From an uncultured Caryophanales bacterium (GTDB taxonomy: Bacteria; Bacillota_I; Bacilli_A; RFN20; CAG-826), in contig CAMJEC010000004.1 in the NCBI GenBank assembly GCA_946404585.1, positions 1 to 35,133 of the forward strand: a stretch of DNA of 35,133 nucleotides. Direction: 5' to 3'. Below, one piece after another: positions 26,098 to 35,116 of this stretch (its first letter is position 1; each line of letters starts with the position of its first letter). The translations under genes were made by a program, and so were the position numbers. The notes under the pieces were generated by a model. The model was given only the letters and a program-made list of their open reading frames with translations. It was not told where the DNA came from and made no database searches.

Positions 26098-27309
26098 ATG
26101 AAATGCACAGAACTTCAAAATAGCTTCAGTCTTTATAAGATTTCTCACCTAAACATTTCCATGGCCCGTGGTAAACCTTGTCCTGAGCAACTAGATTTAT
26201 CTATTCCTATGTTAGACATCTTTAACAGTAATTCAAATCTAGTTATAAATGACATTGATTATCGTAACTATGGCATATTAGATGGTATCCCTGAATGTAA
26301 AAAAATGTTTTCTTATATTACAGGTTTAAAAGAAGAGAATATTATTGTTTATGGCAATTCATCGCTTAGTATCATGGCGTCCCTCCTAGATAAGAGCATG
26401 ATCCATGGTGTTAATGGAGGTATTCCATTCTCTAAACAATCTCATATTAAATGGTTATGTCCTGTCCCAGGATATGATAGACACTTTACTATATGTGAAG
26501 CATTAGGCATTGAAATGATTAATATACCTATGCATGAAGATGGACCAGATATGGACTTAATAGAAGAATATATTAAGGATCCAGAAGTTAAAGGCATATG
26601 GTGCGTACCAAAGTACTCAAACCCAACAGGTAATACATATAGTGATGAAGTTATTAGAAGATTCGCTAGATTAAAACCAGCAGCATCTGACTTTAGAATC
26701 TACTGGGATCTAGCGTACCTCCCTCAATCAACATTTGATGGTAACTATGAACCATTGCTTAATATCTACGATGAATGTGTAAAGAATAACAACGAGGATA
26801 TTGTGTATATATTCACATCTACATCTAAGATGACTTTCCCAGGCAGTGGTGTTGCCATGTTAGGGGCATCACCAACTAACTTGAAAGACATCAAAAATAC
26901 ACTTAAATATCAAACCATTGGTTATGATAAGTTAAATCAATATAGACATGCTTTATTTTTAAAAGATGAAAAGACTATTAGAGAACATATGAATAAACAT
27001 GCTGCCATATTAAAACCAAAGTTTGATTTAGTTTTAGACATATTTGAAAAAGAAATAAAAGACATCGCTAGATGGAGTAAACCTAAAGGAGGATACTTTA
27101 TATCCCTTTATGTTAAAAACGCCTCAGAAGTCGTAAAAACATGTAAAGAATTAGGAGTAACACTTACTGATGTCGGTAGTGCATATCCTTATCATAAAGA
27201 TCCTGATAATGAACATATTAGAATATGTCCAAGTTATCCATCATTAGGAGAGTTGAAGACCGCTAGTGAAGTTATCTGCTTAGCGGTCAAGATGGCTTAT
27301 AACAAATAA
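26098..27309 (+). CDS. PLP-dependent aminotransferase (putative aspartate aminotransferase, class I/II)
   Basis: 'SMARGKPCPEQLDLSIPMLD', 'GIWCVPKYSNPTGNTYSDEVIRRFA', 'FTSTSKMTFPGSGVAMLGAS'; ATG 26092 or 26098. Confidence 0.88.
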   Translation: MKCTELQNSFSLYKISHLNISMARGKPCPEQLDLSIPMLDIFNSNSNLVINDIDYRNYGILDGIPECKKMFSYITGLKEENIIVYGNSSLSIMASLLDKSMIHGVNGGIPFSKQSHIKWLCPVPGYDRHFTICEALGIEMINIPMHEDGPDMDLIEEYIKDPEVKGIWCVPKYSNPTGNTYSDEVIRRFARLKPAASDFRIYWDLAYLPQSTFDGNYEPLLNIYDECVKNNNEDIVYIFTSTSKMTFPGSGVAMLGASPTNLKDIKNTLKYQTIGYDKLNQYRHALFLKDEKTIREHMNKHAAILKPKFDLVLDIFEKEIKDIARWSKPKGGYFISLYVKNASEVVKTCKELGVTLTDVGSAYPYHKDPDNEHIRICPSYPSLGELKTASEVICLAVKMAYNK

Positions 27310-27436
27310 AAAGAAATCGTTCCATTTCCGGAACGATTTTTCGTGTACCGACCAGAGCAGTTAACATTCTGGAACACCGTACCCACTCATCTCTAAGCGC
27401 GTCGTGGTCGTGCACTGATTCTCCACCTTCGGCACA
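27309..27436 (-). ncRNA. Candidate orphan small RNA with own promoter, closing stem and terminator
   Basis: Minus-strand TTGAAA (27463-27468), 17-nt spacer, TAATAA (27440-27445); 8-bp closing stem TGTGCCGA/TCGGTACA (27429-27436 with 27344-27351); internal CCAGA/TCTGG stem; terminator at 27314-27343; GC-rich versus flanks; no ORF. Confidence 0.55.
27314..27343. terminator. Bidirectional rho-independent terminator
   Basis: AAATCGTTCC-ATTTCC-GGAACGATTT with T runs on both strands. Confidence 0.8.
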
Positions 27437-27505
27437 TATTTATTATAAATTATTTTTATATTTTTCAATGAGTGATATTATTTTTTCATAAAGAAGGTCT
27501 CATAT

Positions 27506-28852
27506 ATGTATAAGAGTGAGTATTTAAACCGTATTTTAGACGAAGTTAGAGCTAAATACGCTGAACAAAAAGAATTTATCCAAGCGGTAGAAGAATTCCT
27601 TGATTCTATGGATTTCATTGTTGATAAGGATCCTAGAATTGAAGAAAACGCTATTTTGGAAAGATTAGTGGTTCCAGAAAGAATTATTCAATTTAGAGTG
27701 CCATGGGTTGACGATAATGGCAAAATTAGAGTCAATACTGGCTATCGTGTCCAATTTAATTCCGCGATTGGTCCATATAAAGGCGGTATGAGATTTGATA
27801 AGTCTGTTAATTTATCAATTCTTAAATTCTTAGGTTTTGAACAAACATTTAAGAACTCCTTAACTGGTTTACCAATGGGTGGTGGTAAAGGTGGTTCTGA
27901 TTTTGATCCACGCGGTAAGAGTGACGCTGAAGTCATGAGATTCTGCCAATCCTTTATGGCGGAGCTCTTCCGCCATATTGGTCCAGATACCGATGTCCCT
28001 GCTGGTGACTTAGGCTTTGGTGCTAGAGAAATTGGTTTTATGTTTGGCTATTATAAGAAACTTAGAAATGAATGGAGTGGTGTCTTTACAGGTAAGAACA
28101 TCTCCTATGGTGGTTCCTTATATAGACCAGAAGCCACAGGCTATGGTTTATTATACTTTACTGAAGAAATGTTAAAGGCCTACTTTAATGATTCTATTAA
28201 AGGTAAAAGAGTTATCGTCTCTGGTAGTGGTAAAGTCGGTTCAATGGCCGCGCTTAAGGCTAAAGAATTAGGCGCTACTATCGTTGGTATGTCTGATATC
28301 AATGGTTGTGTATCTGATCCTAAAGGCTTAGATGTTGATTTAATCTTAGAACTCGCTAAAGCTAAAGGTGAATTTGTTAACGACTATGTTAAGAAATATC
28401 CACAAGTTAAATATAGTAAAGTATCTAGAGATTTATGGAAAACACCATGTGATATTGCCTTACCATGCGCAACACAAGGTGAAATCAATTTAGAAAACGC
28501 TAAAGAGTTAAAAGCTAATGGCTGTTACATGTTAGTGGAAGGCGCTAATATGCCATGTGACTTAGAAGCTATTAGATTCTTTAATGAAAATGATGTCATC
28601 TTCTCACCAGGTAAAGCCAGTAATGCTGGTGGTGTTGCGGTCTCTGGTTTAGAAATGAGCCAAAACGCTATGCACTTATCTTGGACAGCGGAAGAAGTTG
28701 ATGAAAAACTTAAAGGCATTATGAAGAACATCTTCAAACAATGCTATGAAACCGCGAAGAAGTATGGTGAACCTAAGAACTTAGCGTTAGGCGCTAATAT
28801 CGCAGGCTTCTTAAAAGTCTACGACGCTATGCTTGCTGAAGGTATTGTGTAA
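27506..28852 (+). CDS. gdhA: NADP-specific glutamate dehydrogenase
   Basis: 'QFRVPWVDDNGKIRVNTGYRVQFNSAIGPYKGGMRFDKSVNLSILKFLGFEQTFKNSLTGLPMGGGKGGSDFDPRGKSDAEVMRFCQSFM'; RBS gaaggtc. Confidence 0.97.
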   Translation: MYKSEYLNRILDEVRAKYAEQKEFIQAVEEFLDSMDFIVDKDPRIEENAILERLVVPERIIQFRVPWVDDNGKIRVNTGYRVQFNSAIGPYKGGMRFDKSVNLSILKFLGFEQTFKNSLTGLPMGGGKGGSDFDPRGKSDAEVMRFCQSFMAELFRHIGPDTDVPAGDLGFGAREIGFMFGYYKKLRNEWSGVFTGKNISYGGSLYRPEATGYGLLYFTEEMLKAYFNDSIKGKRVIVSGSGKVGSMAALKAKELGATIVGMSDINGCVSDPKGLDVDLILELAKAKGEFVNDYVKKYPQVKYSKVSRDLWKTPCDIALPCATQGEINLENAKELKANGCYMLVEGANMPCDLEAIRFFNENDVIFSPGKASNAGGVAVSGLEMSQNAMHLSWTAEEVDEKLKGIMKNIFKQCYETAKKYGEPKNLALGANIAGFLKVYDAMLAEGIV

Positions 28853-28876
28853 TATCTTATTAACAATTAATAAAAG

Positions 28877-28899
28877 AACCGCTTAAAAGCGGTTTTTTT
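28877..28899. terminator. Rho-independent terminator of gdhA
   Basis: AACCGCTT-AA-AAGCGGTT-TTTTTC. Confidence 0.8.
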
Positions 28900-29139
28900 C
28901 TATTTGTCTTCCTTCTTATCTTCAGTAGGTGCTTGATAAGGAGTGCCTATCTTTGAAGCAAAGTATTGATTATTTATATTAGGGGGTATCTCTGTACTAA
29001 ATGGTATCTTCCCATTTATAATGCACTGATAAAAGAATAGGCTAACTGCTTGGGACATATCCATACCCATGTTCTCAAATAACTTAGCGGCCTCTTCTTG
29101 AAGCTTAGAATCAATCATGAAATATATAGGTGTAATCAT
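28900..29139 (-). CDS. RelB/DinJ-like antitoxin without an adjacent toxin
   Basis: 'MITPIYFMIDSKLQEEAAKLFENMGMDMSQAVSLFFYQCIINGKIPF' follows the RelB/DinJ ribbon-helix-helix pattern. Confidence 0.7.
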   Translation of the reverse strand: MITPIYFMIDSKLQEEAAKLFENMGMDMSQAVSLFFYQCIINGKIPFSTEIPPNINNQYFASKIGTPYQAPTEDKKEDK

Positions 29140-29280
29140 ATCTACATAATAAAACAAAATAATAAGAATTTAATAATAAATCTATTTAAAGTTCATTTTA
29201 GTTTTACCTTCTAATATGCCGTTGTAAACTTTTCTTACAATCTTGGTAAACATATTTATATGGCAAATCTTTGGAATGCA

Positions 29281-29308
29281 TTATAACAAAGTTATAAGTA
29301 CTATAGTA
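29281..29308. promoter_or_regulatory. Two adjacent palindromes upstream of the XRE-GlmM promoter (operator candidates)
   Basis: TTATAAC-AAA-GTTATAA (29281-29297) and TACTATAGTA (29299-29308), upstream of TTGACA (29330-29335) N16 TATTAT (29352-29357). Confidence 0.45.
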
Positions 29309-29405
29309 ATAATAGTAAGTAAAGCAAAGTTGACACAAAATAGTTTGCTTTTATTATAAAAAATACATTATGATAAGACAGCAACAACAAAAGGGAGGTC
29401 TCTTT

Positions 29406-31049
29406 ATGACCATTGGTGAAAAAATCGTTCACTTGAGGATAGTGAACAATATTTCTCAAGAAGAATTAGCGAAGATCTTAAAAGTCTCTAGACAGTCTAT
29501 GTCTAAATGGGAAAATGGTGAAAACCTTCCTCCATTAACAGCGATTAAAGATCTATGCGCTATCTTCAAAGTAACTGCTGATGAATTAATTGATGATAAC
29601 ATCGTTATTCATAAAGGTTACAAATTAGAATTACCAAATGAACACATTAAAACCAAATACTTTGGTACAGATGGTTTCAGAGGTGAGGCTAATGAATTAT
29701 TAAACTCAGATAGAGCGTATAAGATTGGTAGATTCCTTGGTTGGTTCTACTCTAATCCTAAATACAATATGCAAAAGCCAGGCTATAGAGCCAAGATCGT
29801 TATTGGTAAAGATACAAGACGTTCTTCTTATATGCTTGAATATGCTGTTGCAGCAGGTGCAGCATCATCTGGTGCGGACGTTGAACTTCTCCACGTTACA
29901 ACCACTCCATCTGTCTCTTATATCGTGAGACAAGACTGCTTCGACTGTGGTGTGATGATTACTGCTTCTCATAACCCATTCTATGATAATGGTATTAAAG
30001 TCATTAACGGTAATGGTGAAAAGTTAGAAGACGCAGTGGCGTATCTCGCTGAAGCTTATTTAGATGGTGATTTCAAAACCTTAGGTTTAGAAGAAGGTGA
30101 AACTGATTTACCATTCGCGAAACGTAGTGATATCGGCACAATTAATGACTACTCCAGTGGTAGAAATAGATATATTGGCTATCTCATCTCTTTAGCCAAA
30201 CACTCCATGAAGAAATTAAAAGTGGGCTTAGATGCCGCGAACGGTGCTTCTTGGATGATTGCTAGAAGTGTATTCGAAGCACTAGGGGCTCAAGTCTTTA
30301 TCATTAATAACCATCCAGATGGTTTAAATATTAACTTCAACGCTGGTAGTACACACATTGAAAACTTCTGTAAATACGTTAAAGACAATAAGTTAGATGT
30401 TGGCTTTGCCTTCGATGGTGACGCTGATAGATGTATCGCTGTTGACGAAAACGGTAAAGAAGTTGATGGTGATAAGATCATGTACTTATTAGCCTGTAAG
30501 TTACAAAACGAAGGCTCTTTAGATAAGAACACCGTCGTGGCCACAATTATGTCTAACAGTGGTCTTGCTAAAGCCTTAAAACAAATTGGTGTTAATTTAG
30601 AAAGAACCCAAGTTGGTGATAGGTTCGTCTTTGAAAGAATGGTCAATGAAGGCTATGTCTTAGGCGGTGAACAATCTGGTCATATCATCATTAAGAAATA
30701 CGCTACTACTGGTGATGGTGTTTTAACCGCTATCATGGTCGCAGAAGAAATGCTTGAAAGAAAAGAAGCATTATCTAAACTCGTGGCCCCAGTTAAAGTG
30801 TTACCACAAAAACTTAAAAACGTTAGAGTCACTGATAAAGCTGCAACTGTGGAAGATGAAGTCGTTAAAGCGAAATTTGACGAAGTTAATAAAGAAATCG
30901 GTGATAACGGTAGAGCCTTATTAAGACAATCTGGTACCGAACCAGTTGTTCGTATCATGGTGGAACTTGGTTCTCTTGCGGAATGTGATAAATATATCGA
31001 CGCGATTTATAACGTCATTAAGAAGAGAGGTTATGTCATCGATGAATAA
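29406..31049 (+). CDS. glmM: XRE-family HTH domain fused to phosphoglucosamine mutase (GlmM-like)
   Basis: 'IGEKIVHLRIVNNISQEELAKILKVSRQSMSKWENGENLPPLTAIKDLCAIFKV' then 'TKYFGTDGFRGEAN...VMITASHNPFYDNGIKVINGNGEKL...FAFDGDADRCIAVDENG...RQSGTEPVVRIMVE'; RBS gggaggt. Confidence 0.9.
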   Translation: MTIGEKIVHLRIVNNISQEELAKILKVSRQSMSKWENGENLPPLTAIKDLCAIFKVTADELIDDNIVIHKGYKLELPNEHIKTKYFGTDGFRGEANELLNSDRAYKIGRFLGWFYSNPKYNMQKPGYRAKIVIGKDTRRSSYMLEYAVAAGAASSGADVELLHVTTTPSVSYIVRQDCFDCGVMITASHNPFYDNGIKVINGNGEKLEDAVAYLAEAYLDGDFKTLGLEEGETDLPFAKRSDIGTINDYSSGRNRYIGYLISLAKHSMKKLKVGLDAANGASWMIARSVFEALGAQVFIINNHPDGLNINFNAGSTHIENFCKYVKDNKLDVGFAFDGDADRCIAVDENGKEVDGDKIMYLLACKLQNEGSLDKNTVVATIMSNSGLAKALKQIGVNLERTQVGDRFVFERMVNEGYVLGGEQSGHIIIKKYATTGDGVLTAIMVAEEMLERKEALSKLVAPVKVLPQKLKNVRVTDKAATVEDEVVKAKFDEVNKEIGDNGRALLRQSGTEPVVRIMVELGSLAECDKYIDAIYNVIKKRGYVIDE

Positions 31050-31713
31050 GAAAGCTGTCTTAACTAAAGATCTCTTCGATTGTAGTAGTGATTTCCTTAG
31101 AGAATATTTTGATAACTCAACCTATCCTTGGGAATTACTTCCTCAAATTAAAGAAATTATTAAAAAAGTCTTAGAACAAGGCTTACCAGGTTATACCTTA
31201 CTTAAAGAAGGTGTCCTCGTAGGGGAAAATGTTAGCATTGCACCTACCGCGACAATCATTCCTCCAGCGATTATTGGTAATAATACAGAAATTAGACCAG
31301 GCGCTTATTTAAGAGGTAATGTCATTGTTGGTGATAACTGTGTTCTAGGTAATTCTTGTGAATTTAAAAACTGTATCCTCTTATATCACGTCCAAGTCCC
31401 ACATTATAGCTATGTTGGTGATAGTGTGCTTGGTAACTACGCTCATATGGGTGCGGGTAGTATCTGCTCTAACTTAAAGAGTGATGGTAAGAATGTCGTT
31501 ATACACGGTGATAAGGATTATGAAACAGGATTAAGAAAAATAGGCGCTATCTTAGGTGATTATGCTGATATTGGCTGCCAATCTGTTCTTAACCCAGGTA
31601 CAGTCATTGGTCAACACTCTCAAATCTATCCATTATCTATGGTCAGAGGTGTTGTCCCAGAAAATAGTATTTATAAAGCAAAAGACAATATTGTCGTAAA
31701 GGAGAAAAGATAA
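31034..31713 (+). CDS. Left-handed beta-helix acetyltransferase, GlmU C-terminal-domain-like
   Basis: Hexapeptide repeats 'VGENVSIAPTATIIPPAIIGNNTEIRPGAYLRGNVIVGDNCVLGNSCEFKNCILL'; overlaps the glmM 3' end; ATG 31034 or 31043. Confidence 0.8.
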
Positions 31714-31715
31714 TT

Positions 31716-32438
31716 ATGAAAGTCGTCGTTGGCACAAACGAAGAAATCAGCAAATTAATCGCTGAAGAATTTATCAAACAAGTTCAAGCTAAACCAAATA
31801 GTGTTCTCGGTTTAGCAACAGGTACATCCCCAATTGAAGTGTACGCTAATATGATTAAGGCTAATAAAGAAGGTCGTGTATCATTTAAAGATGTCGCGAC
31901 ATTCAACCTTGATGAATACATCGGTTTAGAAGGAACACATGATCAATCATATCGTTACTTCATGAACAAATACTTATTCGATGGTTTAGATATCGATAAA
32001 GCGCGTACACACGTGCTTAAAGGTGTCGGTGATTATTTATCCTATGCTAATCAATACGACGCTCTAATCGCCTCTTTTGGTGGCATCGACCTTCAAATCT
32101 TAGGTATTGGTAGTGATGGTCATATCGCTTTCAATGAACCAGGTACTCCATTTGATTCCTTAACCCATGTCGCTGAATTAACAGAACAAACAATCAAAGA
32201 TAACTCAAGATTATTCAATGATATCTCTGAAGTTCCTACAAAAGCGGTCACCATGGGCTTAAAGAGCATTATGAATGCAAGAAAGATTGTTTTAATCGCT
32301 ACTGGTAAAAACAAAGCACAAGCTATCTATAACTTATTAAAAGGCCCAATGACTGAAGAAGTTCCATGCTCCATCCTTCAAAAACACCCAGATTGCACAA
32401 TCTATGTTGATGAAGATGCATATAGCTTAGTAAAGTAA
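31716..32438 (+). CDS. nagB: Glucosamine-6-phosphate deaminase
   Basis: 'VLGLATGTSPIEVYANMIK', 'TFNLDEYIGLEGTHDQSYRYFMN', 'GIGSDGHIAFNEPGTPFDSLTHVAELTEQTIKDNSR'. Confidence 0.96.
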   Translation: MKVVVGTNEEISKLIAEEFIKQVQAKPNSVLGLATGTSPIEVYANMIKANKEGRVSFKDVATFNLDEYIGLEGTHDQSYRYFMNKYLFDGLDIDKARTHVLKGVGDYLSYANQYDALIASFGGIDLQILGIGSDGHIAFNEPGTPFDSLTHVAELTEQTIKDNSRLFNDISEVPTKAVTMGLKSIMNARKIVLIATGKNKAQAIYNLLKGPMTEEVPCSILQKHPDCTIYVDEDAYSLVK

Positions 32439-33134
32439 TTAGATTTTAATTAACTTATTACACTTAGAACATTTTAAGCCATTAGGCACAATAGAGAGTA
32501 TGCCCCCACAGTCGGGGCATATTTTCTTTTCTATCGCTATTCTTAACTTCTTTTGATATTCTCTTCTATCTTTAGTGATCTTCTTAATACTTTCTAAATG
32601 CATCTCATCATTCACGTAAGCTTCTTTATCTAGAAGTGTTTGATAGATTGATTCAATGACTTCTTTAGATAATGGTTTATCACTAGTGATTAAATTAATT
32701 CTTTTCAAGATATCGTTAGGGCCACAGACATTAAATAAATCTAATTCATCTACGTTACTACGTACAAACACCACAAAGCAGTAGATAGGGTAGTCCTTAC
32801 CTAGTGTTCTTTTGATAATTCTTATATGTGATTGATTTTGTTTAAGGGGATTATGGAATGTTTCAGTTTTCACTCTTCCTTTATATGGATATGTCTTTTT
32901 CCAATATGAATCATCTTCCAAACCAGTGATACGACCAAAGTGATTCTTTGTCTCAATAACAAAAATACCATTTTCTCTAACGAGAATATGGTCTATTTGA
33001 TGAGAGACATTATTGTCCCCTAATAACACTAGATTATTGATTAAACGATGAAAGGAGGAATCCTTATCCAAAGTAAGGGATACCAGTTGTTCTCCTTCTT
33101 CTCCGCGTTTCAGTTTTCTAGATGTTTTCTGCAT
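32439..33134 (-). CDS. NERD (nuclease-related) domain protein with C-terminal zinc ribbon
   Basis: 'QIDHILVRENGIFVIETKNHFGRITG'; C-terminal 'CPDCGGILSIVPNGLKCSKCNKLIKI'. Confidence 0.88.
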   Translation of the reverse strand: MQKTSRKLKRGEEGEQLVSLTLDKDSSFHRLINNLVLLGDNNVSHQIDHILVRENGIFVIETKNHFGRITGLEDDSYWKKTYPYKGRVKTETFHNPLKQNQSHIRIIKRTLGKDYPIYCFVVFVRSNVDELDLFNVCGPNDILKRINLITSDKPLSKEVIESIYQTLLDKEAYVNDEMHLESIKKITKDRREYQKKLRIAIEKKICPDCGGILSIVPNGLKCSKCNKLIKI

Positions 33135-33549
33135 TAAGAATTGGTGTTAATAATTTAAGAGTGTCTTCGTTTAATAAGTCGTTCATTAAGTAGGCAAATG
33201 TATTCATGACCTCTTGTTCGTCTTTTAAACAAATCGCTGTATAGTGGAGTTCTAAATAATCTTTATCTTTGATGTTAGTGATATACGCTCTAAACCAAGG
33301 ATTGTTATCATTAAAATGATTGATGAGATACAAAGTATCATATGTTCTTTCAGAGACATCAAATGTTAAGAATAAATGAATTGTGCCCGCTTTATAGACC
33401 ACAAATCTTAGATAGACAGAATTAGTAAAATATTTCTTCGCGGTAATTTGACTATGAACAGTTAAAGATTCCGCTGTTTCTTCATCGACTTGTAAGCCAA
33501 TTTTTTCACCGTATTGTAATAGTTGTTCTTTTAATTTTAAAAGATCCAT
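33118..33549 (-). CDS. Hypothetical protein, co-transcribed with the NERD gene
   Basis: Complete ORF overlapping the downstream gene by 17 nt; RBS aaggaga upstream on the minus strand. Confidence 0.7.
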   Translation of the reverse strand: MDLLKLKEQLLQYGEKIGLQVDEETAESLTVHSQITAKKYFTNSVYLRFVVYKAGTIHLFLTFDVSERTYDTLYLINHFNDNNPWFRAYITNIKDKDYLELHYTAICLKDEQEVMNTFAYLMNDLLNEDTLKLLTPILNAENI

Positions 33550-33595
33550 AGAGTATATCTCCTTAATTAGAGTGTAGTTATTATAACATAATTAT

Positions 33596-33623
33596 TTGAA
33601 TAATTAGTGTATGTGTGTAAAAT
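33596..33623 (+). promoter_or_regulatory. Promoter very close to the GT2 start codon
   Basis: TTGAAT (33596-33601), 16-nt spacer, extended -10 TGTAAAAT (TAAAAT 33618-33623), 8 nt to ATG 33632. Confidence 0.55.
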
Positions 33624-33631
33624 AAGTGGGT

Positions 33632-34345
33632 ATGAAATTAAGTATCGTTGTTCCTTGCTATAACGAAAGTAAGGATATCGCTAAAAATAGCGAGATTATC
33701 AAAAACTATTTAGAGTCTATTAAACAAGACTATGAATTAATCTTAGTCAATGATGGTAGTAAAGATAACACTAAAGAAGTGATAGAAGCTATCCCAGGTG
33801 TTAAGGCTTTATCATATGAACCAAACCGTGGTAAAGGTGGAGCGGTTAAATATGGTATTGAAAATGCCACTGGTGACTATGTCTTATTTATGGACGCTGA
33901 TTTATCTACAGACTTAGAGGCTATTGATAAATTTATTAAATTAGCCCCTAACTATGATATGGTCATTGGCAGTAGGCACGCTAAAGATAGTGTCATTAAA
34001 AAGAAACAACCAGCCTTAAGAGTGTTTATTGGTTGGTGCTGCCGTAAACTTGTTAATATGAAGTTCCACTTCAAATATAAAGACACACAATGTGGCTTTA
34101 AAGCGATGAGAACAGATATCGCTAAAAAGATTGTCTCTAAACAAGTCGTTAATAACTTCGCCTTTGATGTTGAATATCTATATATCGCTAAATTAAACAA
34201 TTTATCCATTTATGAAATGGGTGTCATCTGGGCGGATGATCGTGGTAGTACTGTTTCACCATTAAAATCATCCATTAAGTTCTTTAGGGATTTATCATTT
34301 ATTAAAAAGCATAAAAAGACTTATCTATTTGATGAAGAAAAGTAA
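33632..34345 (+). CDS. Glycosyltransferase family 2, dolichyl-phosphate glucosyl/mannosyltransferase-like
   Basis: 'LSIVVPCYNESKDIAKN', 'LILVNDGSKDNTKEVIE', 'YVLFMDADLSTDLEAIDKFI', 'TQCGFKAMRTDIAKKI'. Confidence 0.92.
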   Translation: MKLSIVVPCYNESKDIAKNSEIIKNYLESIKQDYELILVNDGSKDNTKEVIEAIPGVKALSYEPNRGKGGAVKYGIENATGDYVLFMDADLSTDLEAIDKFIKLAPNYDMVIGSRHAKDSVIKKKQPALRVFIGWCCRKLVNMKFHFKYKDTQCGFKAMRTDIAKKIVSKQVVNNFAFDVEYLYIAKLNNLSIYEMGVIWADDRGSTVSPLKSSIKFFRDLSFIKKHKKTYLFDEEK

Positions 34346-34426
34346 GAGCTTTTGCTCTTTTATTTTTAAAATAAATAATACTATAAACTTGCAAATGCAC
34401 TCTAAATATAGTAAAAAAAGGTGCAA

Positions 34427-35044
34427 ATGAAAGAAAATACTAACTATTCAAAGATTCAAAAAATATTTAAAAACAATGGTGGCTTTATCACCAGAGCAGA
34501 TATTGATGCCGCTGATATACCATCATGGTTTCTTTCTGACTTTGTAAAAAGAAATAACCTGATAAAAGTAGCGCCTGGTTTTTATGCCTCTAACGATTTC
34601 CTAGTTGATGATCTGTTTGTTCTTCAAAAGAGATTTTCAAAATACATCTTTTCAGGAATAAGCGCTCTATATCTACATGGTCTTACAGATAAGATTCCTA
34701 TTGAAATAGAAGTTACTGCACCTCAAAACTACAACCCATCTAGAAAGATAATTAGCAACCTCTCTATCCACAAAATATCTAGTGACGATAGATATTGTCT
34801 TGGAATAGAAGAAGTAAAAACAATGTTTGGTAACATCGTTAAAGTATATGATGCAGAGCGAACAATATGTGATGTTATAAAATATCGTGATAGATATGAT
34901 TCCGAAACCTTTGTTAAAGCGGTTAAGTCATATATTAAAAAAACAAATAATCAAATCAAACTCTTTAGGTATGCTAGAGAACTTGGAATAGAAAAGAAAG
35001 TTTATGAAGTAATGGAAGTCTTTACTGACGCTTTTAACTTATAA
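34427..35044 (+). CDS. AbiEi-like type IV toxin-antitoxin antitoxin domain protein
   Basis: N-terminal winged helix 'GGFITRADIDAADIPSWFLSDFVKRNNLIKVAPGFYASND' and 'YIFSGISALYLHGLTDKIPIEIEVTAPQNY'. Confidence 0.82.
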   Translation: MKENTNYSKIQKIFKNNGGFITRADIDAADIPSWFLSDFVKRNNLIKVAPGFYASNDFLVDDLFVLQKRFSKYIFSGISALYLHGLTDKIPIEIEVTAPQNYNPSRKIISNLSIHKISSDDRYCLGIEEVKTMFGNIVKVYDAERTICDVIKYRDRYDSETFVKAVKSYIKKTNNQIKLFRYARELGIEKKVYEVMEVFTDAFNL

Positions 35045-35089
35045 TCAAATCAATAAGCGAACTATCACTTAATAAATCAAACAAATCAT

Positions 35090-35116
35090 CCTCGTTATTA
35101 ATGACGAGGTTTTTTG
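35090..35116 (+). terminator. Rho-independent terminator
   Basis: CCTCGTTATTAATGACGAGG followed by TTTTTTG. Confidence 0.7.

Noticed and set aside
27309-27436. SRP RNA, 5S rRNA, T-box or known riboswitch at this locus
   Set aside because: Characteristic conserved motifs of these RNAs were not found by eye; kept only as an unassigned ncRNA candidate.
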